NCBI GenBank assembly: GCA_903878285.1
Contig: CAIRHB010000015.1
Location: 1-55,863 of the forward strand
Direction: 5' to 3'
Length of the DNA: 55,863 nucleotides
Source: Candidatus Adlerbacteria bacterium
Lineage (GTDB): Bacteria; Patescibacteriota; Minisyncoccia; Phycocordibacterales; SBAW01
Positions 31,036 through 38,715 of the stretch are shown here, in pieces (position 1 is the stretch's first letter; every line of letters starts with the position of its first letter). The position numbers and the translations under genes were made by a program. Below the pieces are notes generated by a model. The model saw only the letters and a program-made list of their open reading frames with translations. It searched no databases and was not told the origin of the DNA.

Positions 31036-31728
31036 ATGAAATATTTCAACACCATGCATACCCTATACCAAATAGTCCGAACAAAGCTAAAATTACTGTT
31101 GCGCCGGGGAGTGAGCAAATCGTACTCGCAGTTTGGTGAAGACATGGTTGTGAAAGCCGCCCTGCGATCAGTTACGAAAGGATTTTATATCGATATCGGT
31201 GCGTTTGATCCTGTTCTCTATTCGAATACATACGCGTTTTATAAAAAAGGCTGGCATGGTTTAGTGATAGATCCGAACAGTACTCTGAAGCCGCTATACG
31301 CACTAGAACGCCCACGCGACACATTTGTACTCGCGGGCGTTGGTAAAGAAAAAGAAACGCGAGAGTACCATCGTTTTAACGACGAGTCGTATAACACATT
31401 CGATACTAACGAGGCGATGCAGTACCTCAAGACAAACAAGAATCTTAAGGAGACGCTTTGTTATCCTGTGAATATTGTGCCACTTTCTCAGATTCTAAAA
31501 GACCATCCTGTGACGAAGATAGATTTTCTAAGTATCGACGCACAAGGTATGGACTTATCAGTGCTCCAATCCCACGATTGGAACATCAAACCGACTGTTA
31601 TCGCTGTTGAGTCTGATTTTAACGCAGAATACATTACCAAGAGCGAAGTCTATATGTATCTTGCCGAAAGAGGGTATACACTTGTGGGAGTTGCGGGGCT
31701 CACATTACTCTTTAAGCTGAAACAATAG
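31036..31728 (+). CDS. FkbM-family methyltransferase
   Basis: A 230-aa enzyme of the FkbM type, which O-methylates sugars in surface glycans. SAM motif I is the variant FYIDIGAFDPVLYSNT, followed by VIDPNSTLKPLY and the family signature DFLSIDAQGMDLSVLQS. The start at 31036 is chosen for a TAAGG ribosome site 3 nt upstream; a start at 31012 is also open. Codon use is richer in A/T than the neighbours (many AAA, TTT, ATA), which suggests recent acquisition. Confidence 0.85.
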   Translation: MKYFNTMHTLYQIVRTKLKLLLRRGVSKSYSQFGEDMVVKAALRSVTKGFYIDIGAFDPVLYSNTYAFYKKGWHGLVIDPNSTLKPLYALERPRDTFVLAGVGKEKETREYHRFNDESYNTFDTNEAMQYLKTNKNLKETLCYPVNIVPLSQILKDHPVTKIDFLSIDAQGMDLSVLQSHDWNIKPTVIAVESDFNAEYITKSEVYMYLAERGYTLVGVAGLTLLFKLKQ

Positions 31729-31787
31729 GCATATGAGAGCGAGCGTAACCTAGGCAAATATGCCGACGTTCTATACTATATAGCAAT

Positions 31788-33065
31788 ATGCATTCCCTTC
31801 GGCGAGCATTCTCGCGCGCGATTCGCTGGAGCGAGCAGTACATCAAGACTGACATGCGGTATGTCGCCTCGGGTGTATGGCTGTCGTTTGTCGGGCAAAC
31901 AGCGGTCTCGTTGTCGGGCCTCGCACTGTCGCTGGTACTCAGCCGGTATCTAACGCAGAACGCATACGGCGATTATAAATATATCCTTTCGCTCGTGGGG
32001 CTCCTATCGACCATCACGCTTACAGGGTTGGGCACAGCAGTGTTCCAATCAACTGCACGCGGCTACGACGGTGCCCTGCGCGAAGGATTTTGGCTAAACC
32101 TCCGCTGGAGCGTGCTCGCAATGCTCGGGGCAGCAGTGCTTGCAATCTATTATTTTATCATCGGCAACAACATGCTCGGGATTGGTGTGCTCATTGGCGG
32201 CGCATGTTCGCCACTGCTTGTAAGTGCAAACCTATTCACCTCGTTTCTCTCTGGCAAAAAGGCATTTGGGAAGCAGACGCTCTACGTTGCCATTATTGGC
32301 ACACCAATCACCGCAGCAGTACTCGCACTCACCGCACTCTGCTTTCCTAACCCAATCGCGATGGTCGTCGCCTACTTTGCCTCCAACACACTCCTGTGTC
32401 TCGCGTTTTACTATCGCACCCGCGCACTCTACCGTCCAGACGACACCAAGACCGACCCCGAGATGCGCACCTACAGCAAGCACTTGAGCGCGATGGGCAT
32501 ACTCGGCGGCATTGCAGGGAATATTGATCAAGTATTGCTCTTTCACTATGTCGGCGCACCAGCACTCGCGGTGTACAACTTTGCCACTGGCATACTTGAT
32601 CAAACAAAAGGACCGTTAAAGATGCTCGACTCCATGACACAGGCGCGTTTTGCCAATCGCACCACATCCGACATCGCCTCCAATATGCGAACCAAAATGC
32701 TGTGGCTATTCTTCTCTAGCCTCACGGCTGCTCTGTGCTACATCATTGCTGCGCCATACATATATGAGATTCTCTTTCCAAACTATCTCGCTGCTATTCC
32801 CTACTCACGACTGTACGCGCTGTCACTACTCAGCCTTGCCGCTGCTCCTGCCAGCTCCTACTTGATCGCGAAGAAACGAGTTTCGGAGCAGTACATCACC
32901 ACGCTGGTGGGTTCGGCCATACAGATTCTCTGCATGGCTATCGGCGTTATTTGGTGGGGATTATGGGGGCTCATCATCGCGCGTATCGCCATCCGGTTAC
33001 TTGGAGGATACACCACCTATGCGCTCTATGTGATTTCCGCGAAGCACCACGTGGGTGTAGATTAA
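31788..33065 (+). CDS. Wzx-like polysaccharide flippase
   Basis: The 425-aa membrane protein has about twelve to thirteen segments. It carries the family start VASGVWLSFVGQTAVSLSGLALSLVLSRYL and the inner motif ILGGIAGNIDQVLLFHYVGAPALAVYNFA in overlapping parts. It should move lipid-linked oligosaccharide across the membrane. A TATACT box lies 10 nt before the ATG. It works between the glycosyltransferases of this region and the ligase at 28738. Confidence 0.92.
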   Translation: MHSLRRAFSRAIRWSEQYIKTDMRYVASGVWLSFVGQTAVSLSGLALSLVLSRYLTQNAYGDYKYILSLVGLLSTITLTGLGTAVFQSTARGYDGALREGFWLNLRWSVLAMLGAAVLAIYYFIIGNNMLGIGVLIGGACSPLLVSANLFTSFLSGKKAFGKQTLYVAIIGTPITAAVLALTALCFPNPIAMVVAYFASNTLLCLAFYYRTRALYRPDDTKTDPEMRTYSKHLSAMGILGGIAGNIDQVLLFHYVGAPALAVYNFATGILDQTKGPLKMLDSMTQARFANRTTSDIASNMRTKMLWLFFSSLTAALCYIIAAPYIYEILFPNYLAAIPYSRLYALSLLSLAAAPASSYLIAKKRVSEQYITTLVGSAIQILCMAIGVIWWGLWGLIIARIAIRLLGGYTTYALYVISAKHHVGVD

Positions 33066-33088
33066 GGCATCTCTCAAAACACAGCGGT

Positions 33089-34018
33089 ATGACACAGCAA
33101 CGACACGCAATCCTTGGAACAATCAAACACTACCAGTGGTGGCAGCTGGAGCCGTTTCTCACCACACTCGCCGCGACCACATACCAGGGTGCTATTATCT
33201 TCTTTTACGATCATACTGACGCAGCAACACTGCGCTTCCTGCGCGAGCGTGGCGTGCACTGTGTACCATTCTCCGAGACAGATGCCGCGTATGCGAATTA
33301 CAATTTTATGTGTCTGCGTTTTTTCTTGTATCACCTCTTTCTTGAAAAACATCCCAACGTATATGATCAAATATTTCTGACCGATGTTCGTGACGTGATC
33401 TTCCAGGGCGACCCGTTTTCGTTCACAGTCCGCGGAGTGGAGTGTTTTACCGAGTGCGAAGACATACCGCTCTCGCGCCCGAGCGCCAACCGCCGCTGGG
33501 TAGAGGAGAGTTTTGGCAGCGAGGCAATCGCACACTTTGGCGACAAACCCGTTGTCTGCGCTGGCACCATCCTCGGCACCGAACCGGCATTACGCGAATA
33601 CTTGCGTGTATTCAATGATACGTTACTGGCACAGCCACAGCCGCGCGTGGTCAACGACCAAGGGCTGCACAACTACATCATCTACACCAATCGCGTGCCG
33701 AATGTAACCATCCACGGCAACACTGGGCCCGTACTCACGCTCGGGTTGGAGGATGTGGTGCTCTCTATAGATGGCACTTTCCGGAATGCCGCAGGAGATA
33801 CCCCGCTCGTTGTGCATCAGTACGACCGGCACTACGCACTCGCGAAGCGCTACTGGGGTTGGCGGCTGCGCCTCCTACATCACTGGGACACCTGGCTCGA
33901 CCCGAGGGCTGCGGCACGAGGGCTGCGGTACCGCGCTGCTGTGTATGTGCGACATGCTTTCCCTACACTATACGCTGGTATACGGCGAGTGTTTCGTGGG
34001 CGGCCTGCTGCCAACTAA
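33089..34018 (+). CDS. putative GT-A type glycosyltransferase
   Basis: The 309-aa product starts at 33089; the longer frame overlaps the flippase. The metal-binding motif appears as IFLTDVRDVIFQGDPF near residue 95, as in nucleotide-sugar transferases of galactosyl/GT77-like type. NDQGLHNYIIY and VVHQYDRH are typical acceptor-side and C-terminal motifs. No membrane segment is seen. Its 3' end overlaps the convergent gene 33963-35099 by 56 bp. Donor and acceptor are unknown. Confidence 0.75.
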   Translation: MTQQRHAILGTIKHYQWWQLEPFLTTLAATTYQGAIIFFYDHTDAATLRFLRERGVHCVPFSETDAAYANYNFMCLRFFLYHLFLEKHPNVYDQIFLTDVRDVIFQGDPFSFTVRGVECFTECEDIPLSRPSANRRWVEESFGSEAIAHFGDKPVVCAGTILGTEPALREYLRVFNDTLLAQPQPRVVNDQGLHNYIIYTNRVPNVTIHGNTGPVLTLGLEDVVLSIDGTFRNAAGDTPLVVHQYDRHYALAKRYWGWRLRLLHHWDTWLDPRAAARGLRYRAAVYVRHAFPTLYAGIRRVFRGRPAAN

Positions 34019-35099
34019 AGCGGGCAGCCTGTGGCAACGCCTCGGCAGCAAGTCTTGAGCGCAGTGCAGCATCGCCGAGCACTCGACGCAATACTTCGGC
34101 AAGCGCAGTAACGCTGTGCGGATCAAAGACCATGCCCGCGTTTCCTGCCACCTCCGGCAGCGAACTGGAATCGGCTACCACAACAGGCGCGCCACAGGCA
34201 AGCGCCTCCAACACTGGCAGACCAAACCCTTCCAGCAGCGACGGGTACACCACGCACCATGCGCCGCTATACAACTTGCGCAACATATCGGTGTCCACAT
34301 ACCCAAGCATACTGACACGATTAGCGAGACCACTATCATTGATACTGCTCACGATTCGTTGCCGCTCGAATGCATTACGTGCTCTACCTACAATCACTAG
34401 TTGCACATCAGGAAAAGAGTTCGCTATTGCGCCGAACGCAGCTATCAGTGTGGGTATATTTTTACGCGGCTGTATCTCACCAACACACAGCACATAGCGA
34501 CCGGCACCAACAAGCGCAGCAACGGCAGCACTACCAGTGTCGGGGAAAAAGTCGGCAGACGCGCCCTCGTACACCACGGTAATCTTTGCAGGATCAACAC
34601 CGAGTCGGCGCACCACATCATCCTTGGTATACCAAGAGACAGCAATGATCGCATCAGCTGCCACGATTGCGGGCAGCTTCTGTTCGAACAAGCGCCGAGA
34701 CCCCTCCTTTATCCACATAGGATTATGCAGCGGCGCCAAGTCGTGCACGGTGACGACCGTCTTACTTGCGACAGCGGTCATGTTGAGCGGATTCGTAAAA
34801 TGCACGAGGTCGAGTCGATGCAACCGCGCTGCGATACGCACTGACGCATCGTTTATGTCGCCAAGACGCGACACGGGCAGCAGCGTACGCAACAAGTGTG
34901 TGCGAACTTCGTGCCAATTACGAGCACCCTTAAGCGATGGGAACTGCGTCCTGCCAATCTCGTGCAGATAAGAAAACAGGTAGAAACAGTCTTGGGAATC
35001 AGCACGGATAAGCTGCTCGATGAGATTCCGCGCGTACGTACTAATCCCGCCCGCACCAACCGCCTCGACTGCATCAATGCCGACTCGTAACCGACTCAT
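33963..35099 (-). CDS. GT4-family glycosyltransferase
   Basis: A 378-aa GT-B enzyme. The N-terminal half begins RVGIDAVEAVGAGGISTYARNL and the link reads VVTVHDLAPLHNP. The donor-binding half has LCVGEIQPRKNIPTLIAAF and SLLEGFGLPVLEALACGAPVV, with the second Glu of the EX7E motif. It resembles mannosyl- or rhamnosyltransferases (WbaZ-like), but specificity is not readable. The start overlaps the stop of the FkbM gene by ATGA (35096-35099). The 3' end overlaps the convergent GT gene by 56 bp. Confidence 0.92.
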   Translation of the reverse strand: MSRLRVGIDAVEAVGAGGISTYARNLIEQLIRADSQDCFYLFSYLHEIGRTQFPSLKGARNWHEVRTHLLRTLLPVSRLGDINDASVRIAARLHRLDLVHFTNPLNMTAVASKTVVTVHDLAPLHNPMWIKEGSRRLFEQKLPAIVAADAIIAVSWYTKDDVVRRLGVDPAKITVVYEGASADFFPDTGSAAVAALVGAGRYVLCVGEIQPRKNIPTLIAAFGAIANSFPDVQLVIVGRARNAFERQRIVSSINDSGLANRVSMLGYVDTDMLRKLYSGAWCVVYPSLLEGFGLPVLEALACGAPVVVADSSSLPEVAGNAGMVFDPHSVTALAEVLRRVLGDAALRSRLAAEALPQAARFSWQQAAHETLAVYQRIV

Positions 35100-35872
35100 A
35101 TGCGCTCTGCAAGATAATTTGTTGCTCTGAGTACTTCTAGATCGTCGAAATATCCTCTGATTTCGTATAGTCCGCCTGGCAGAATGCGATAGATGCGATA
35201 CGAATCCTTGAGCAGATACCAAAAATCTTGGAAAAATGTCCGCGCATCGACGTTGGCACAACCAAATTCAAACTGGATAAAATGTATCCGTTTCTCTTTG
35301 AGCAGCGCAGCGGCACCCTGCAAACAGACGAGCTCTCCTCCCTCGGTATCTATCTTGAGAAAATCAATGTCTGTAATATGCTGCGCCTCACAAAACGCAT
35401 CAATCGTGCGCAGTTCGATTGTCTCTTGATGGCTGGTGATTTTATTCTTGAGATACTTGCGATCATAGATACTCGAGAGACCATTATTTTCTGGACTATA
35501 AAAAATAGTACTCTTCCCTGCCACATTCGAGAACCCGAAATTATATCGATGCACTGGTGCGTGCGCGATACGTTGATTTTCTTCGAGACGTCGAAATGTC
35601 TCTGGCACTGGCTCGAACGCGTACACCACTGCCGACGGCATCACGCGAAGCACCTCTTCGGTATACCCACCAACATTCGCCCCAACGTCAAACACTACCG
35701 CAGCACGGGTGCCTATCTGTGCAGCAATATATTTGAGTGCTCCGAGTTCGCCGCTCGCATGATAATCGCCATCCACACCAATACCCATACCGCGCAATAG
35801 TATGCGATCGGCGCGACGCATCGCGGCTTGTACTGGTCGCAACGCGAGCAGACGAGACATAGGATTGTCCAT
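35096..35872 (-). CDS. FkbM-family methyltransferase
   Basis: The 258-aa product carries SAM motif VVFDVGANVGGYTEEVL, acidic loop YAFEPVPETFRRLEEN and the FkbM signature DFLKIDTEGGELVCLQG. The start at 35872 is chosen because TACACT ends 6 nt before it; an upstream GTG at 35902 is in frame. It is translated with the GT4 gene that follows (ATGA overlap), pointing to methylation of the sugar that enzyme adds or of the glycan end. Confidence 0.92.
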   Translation of the reverse strand: MDNPMSRLLALRPVQAAMRRADRILLRGMGIGVDGDYHASGELGALKYIAAQIGTRAAVVFDVGANVGGYTEEVLRVMPSAVVYAFEPVPETFRRLEENQRIAHAPVHRYNFGFSNVAGKSTIFYSPENNGLSSIYDRKYLKNKITSHQETIELRTIDAFCEAQHITDIDFLKIDTEGGELVCLQGAAALLKEKRIHFIQFEFGCANVDARTFFQDFWYLLKDSYRIYRILPGGLYEIRGYFDDLEVLRATNYLAERI

Positions 35873-35878
35873 GGAGAA

Positions 35879-35916
35879 AGTGTACGCTTTTTTTTGTATC
35901 ACAGCAATGCTACACT
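35879..35916. promoter_or_regulatory. divergent pair of -10 boxes (TACACT)
   Basis: TACACT on the minus strand (35879-35884) is 6 nt from the FkbM ATG, and TACACT on the plus strand (35911-35916) is 9 nt from the GT2 ATG at 35926. The two starts are 53 bp apart. Confidence 0.5.
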
Positions 35917-35925
35917 CTACACATC

Positions 35926-36762
35926 ATGCAGACTACTGCGCCCACCATATCTTCTTGCACCATCGTGAAAAACGAGGAGCACAACATAGACGGGCTCCTC
36001 GACACACTGAGCGCGTTTGCAGACGAGATTATCATCGTTGACACTGGGTCGGAAGATACCACGGTCGAAATGATTACTCGGCGCATGCAGAGCTCGCCAG
36101 TGCCGATTATCCTATCCAGCTTTGTCGAGTCGCCCTTCCACTACGGCCGCGCTAAAAACGCAGCGGTGCGCCTTGCTACCAAAGAGTACATTGTGATGGT
36201 CGATGCCGACTTTCGCCTCGAGGGGGGGTTTGCCGATGGACTGCGTCCGTTCCTCGCAGCAGAGAAGCCAATAATCGCCAGCTATCGCATCATCGACGAG
36301 TACGTTCCCTCGTTGATACTGACTGACCATCCGTTTATCTGGAAGCGTAGCAGCGGTCTCCACTACTATGAAGACGATCGCGGGCGTGTCCATGAGAAAC
36401 TTGTTATGCATGCCGACCTGCCGCTTGCGCACTTTGCGGGAGCAATGATCCACTGCCAACGAGACAAACACTCGCTGGTGAATCCGCAACGCATACTGTT
36501 TCAACTCAAGTTGGATATCGACCGCCAACCAAAAACAGCTTCTCTCGCGTGGCATATACTGCGCGGCATACACGGCGCATGGTATAAGTTTTATCAGTAC
36601 TACATCATCAAGGGTACGCGGCATTCGGGATACGCTGGATTTAAATACGCTACAATTGTTGGACTTAACGAGTTTCTCAAGCAGTTGTTTATCGGACTCA
36701 AGGCAACGCCAGAGTCAATAAAAAAACTTGATGCGAGGTCACCAATTCATACCGCTCGGTGA
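35926..36762 (+). CDS. GT2-family glycosyltransferase
   Basis: The 278-aa GT-A enzyme begins with the nucleotide-binding motif SSCTIVKNEEHNIDGLLDTL. DEIIIVDTGSEDTT and the metal site YIVMVDADFRLE follow. The C-terminal helices carry a Lys/Tyr-rich amphipathic stretch (GAWYKFYQYYIIKG) that may touch the membrane. It resembles the WaaE/KdtX-like branch. The next gene starts 9 bp downstream in the same direction. Confidence 0.9.
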   Translation: MQTTAPTISSCTIVKNEEHNIDGLLDTLSAFADEIIIVDTGSEDTTVEMITRRMQSSPVPIILSSFVESPFHYGRAKNAAVRLATKEYIVMVDADFRLEGGFADGLRPFLAAEKPIIASYRIIDEYVPSLILTDHPFIWKRSSGLHYYEDDRGRVHEKLVMHADLPLAHFAGAMIHCQRDKHSLVNPQRILFQLKLDIDRQPKTASLAWHILRGIHGAWYKFYQYYIIKGTRHSGYAGFKYATIVGLNEFLKQLFIGLKATPESIKKLDARSPIHTAR

Positions 36763-36771
36763 CTCACTCGT

Positions 36772-37590
36772 ATGCGATCATATGCACATATGGCTCGATG
36801 GGAAAAACTGTGGATGCGCATGATGCTGTTTAAAAATTGGTATCTTTTTGTCTTCCCCGGTACACGGATACTTAGCGAGCGCCCGCGTATAGCGCGACTG
36901 CGCAACGGTACAGTGTTTCGTATGGGCGGCACCAACTCGACTACCTACCGCGTCATGGTCGACATTCTTTGGAATGACGAGTACCGGCTTGGCGCCATTC
37001 GCGATCCGCGCTGCATTGTCGACTTGGGAGCGAACGTAGGTGTGTTTGCTCTTACGGTCGCGAAACGATTCCCCAACGCTCACATCTACGCGGTCGAACC
37101 AGTACCAGAGACGTTTGCCCAACTCGTCGAAAACATCCGACTCAGTGGCGTTACCAACGTCACTCCGCTACAAAACGCGGTGGCGCATACCTACGGCACA
37201 AGAACACTCTACCTCGGAGAGTCCTCGGTCGAGCATACCTTGTTCCCTTCGCTGCTTGGAGACCATGGCAACCCGAGCCACCATATCACCGTGGAGACGC
37301 TGCCGCTTTCACATTTTGGCACATGCGATGTCCTTAAGGTCGACGTAGAAGGTGCTGAGTACGAATTATTTGAGGATACAATCCCCGACTGCGACTACCT
37401 GATGATGGATGTGCATCGAATTGAAGGGACAGCAATGAATGCATTTCTGCAGCGTTTCGAGAAGCAGTATCATATCGACCCACAACCAGAGGATATAGCC
37501 CAGGACGCAACCAACGCAGAGTTCCGCTTTACCAAAAAAGCGCCCGAACCTACTACTGACGAATCACTCCCTCGGCACGACATGCAGTAG
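36772..37590 (+). CDS. FkbM-family methyltransferase
   Basis: The third FkbM enzyme of the region (272 aa): SAM motif IVDLGANVGVFALTVA, AVEPVPETFAQLVENIRLSG and signature VLKVDVEGAEYELFED. The N-terminal 40 residues are basic and aromatic (MRMMLFKNWYLFVFPG), perhaps membrane-contacting. It probably shares a transcript with the GT2 gene before it. Its end overlaps the convergent heptosyltransferase-like gene by 27 bp. Confidence 0.9.
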   Translation: MRSYAHMARWEKLWMRMMLFKNWYLFVFPGTRILSERPRIARLRNGTVFRMGGTNSTTYRVMVDILWNDEYRLGAIRDPRCIVDLGANVGVFALTVAKRFPNAHIYAVEPVPETFAQLVENIRLSGVTNVTPLQNAVAHTYGTRTLYLGESSVEHTLFPSLLGDHGNPSHHITVETLPLSHFGTCDVLKVDVEGAEYELFEDTIPDCDYLMMDVHRIEGTAMNAFLQRFEKQYHIDPQPEDIAQDATNAEFRFTKKAPEPTTDESLPRHDMQ

Positions 37591-38715
37591 CATCACGTCT
37601 ATTGCCGCCACAACCTCCGCGACCGTGGTCGCTGCTGCTTGGCGGTGCACTTCGGCAGCATCGTGTATACGGCTGTTGAGCGCATGCATGGCGGGGGCAT
37701 CCCGTGGTGGCGCGATGACGATGTGGCGCGGTGGATTATTTGGTGGCTGATCCCGCTCGCTCACAGGACCTACAATATCGATGGTTGGTACGCCGAGCGC
37801 TTCGGCGATATACAATGGACCTGTGTCGCCACTTATAAACAATCGCGCCCGTGCGATAAGTGCCTTGAGCTCGTCCAGCGATGTCTGCTCGCAGAAGTTG
37901 TACACGCGCGGTGACGACACATGAGCAAACATCTCCGCAACTTCCTCTTTGTCTGCAGTAGCACCAACAACAACCACTGGCATCCGTCGTGCCACATACT
38001 CAGCAACTCGTGCAAACCGCTCCGGCGGCCAACGCTTAATTTTATTACCTGCAGAAGGCGCGATGATGGCGAACGCCGTTTTGTTGGACACAGCACTCGG
38101 CAGTATCGCCACAGCACGCAACTTCTCGACAACACGCGCTGCTGCTGCGTCGGTGTAGAAGACCTGCTTGCGTGTGTCGCTCGTGTTGATGCCAATCGGC
38201 TCGAGCAGACGCAGATACTCACGCGGCGTATACGACCCGAACGTGTATGACACCACGTTCGCGAGAAGGCGCAGCAGTCGATACGCTTTGGCGTCGGTCG
38301 GACATACGCCACCAACAATGCGTGGCGCGACAATATGTGGCACGCCCGCGAGGTACAGCGCTGCAAGACCAGATGCGTTTGGATTCGTCACGCAGGCGAA
38401 ATCAAGGGCACACGCATGCAGCCGATGTGCCATCTGGATACTACTCCCCTCCCATGCGACATACTCATCGACGTGTGGATTCCCCGCGAGCACGCCGCGG
38501 TTTGCTGCAGTGCCGACAACCACAAGACGCGCTGCGGGGTAGCGTATTTTTATTGCTCGGAAGAGCGGTGTTGTGCACACCATATCACCGAGCTGTGCTA
38601 CTTGCACCACGCAGACTGTCTTCGGCTGCGCAACGAGCCGAGTAGCGCGACCATGCACGAGTGCATACGCAGCGCAGCGCATAAGTACCCAGCATTGGTA
38701 GAGGATGTCTTTCAT
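37564..38715 (-). CDS. GT9 (heptosyltransferase-like) glycosyltransferase
   Basis: The 383-aa GT-B enzyme has the GT9 opening VCVVQVAQLGDMVCTTPLFRAIK. The middle motif is IIAPSAGNKIKRWPPERFARVAEY, and the donor site is FISGDTGPLYIAEALGVPTI. LPS heptose is not expected in CPR, so it likely adds another sugar to the surface glycan. The start overlaps the stop of the oxidoreductase gene by ATGA (38712-38715). Confidence 0.92.
   Translation of the reverse strand: MKDILYQCWVLMRCAAYALVHGRATRLVAQPKTVCVVQVAQLGDMVCTTPLFRAIKIRYPAARLVVVGTAANRGVLAGNPHVDEYVAWEGSSIQMAHRLHACALDFACVTNPNASGLAALYLAGVPHIVAPRIVGGVCPTDAKAYRLLRLLANVVSYTFGSYTPREYLRLLEPIGINTSDTRKQVFYTDAAAARVVEKLRAVAILPSAVSNKTAFAIIAPSAGNKIKRWPPERFARVAEYVARRMPVVVVGATADKEEVAEMFAHVSSPRVYNFCEQTSLDELKALIARARLFISGDTGPLYIAEALGVPTIDIVGPVSERDQPPNNPPRHIVIAPPRDAPAMHALNSRIHDAAEVHRQAAATTVAEVVAAIDVMLLHVVPRE

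Noticed and set aside
34709-34717. Third DnaA-box sequence TTATCCACA
   Set aside because: It lies in the coding sequence of a glycosyltransferase with no AT-rich flank; a chance match is likely.
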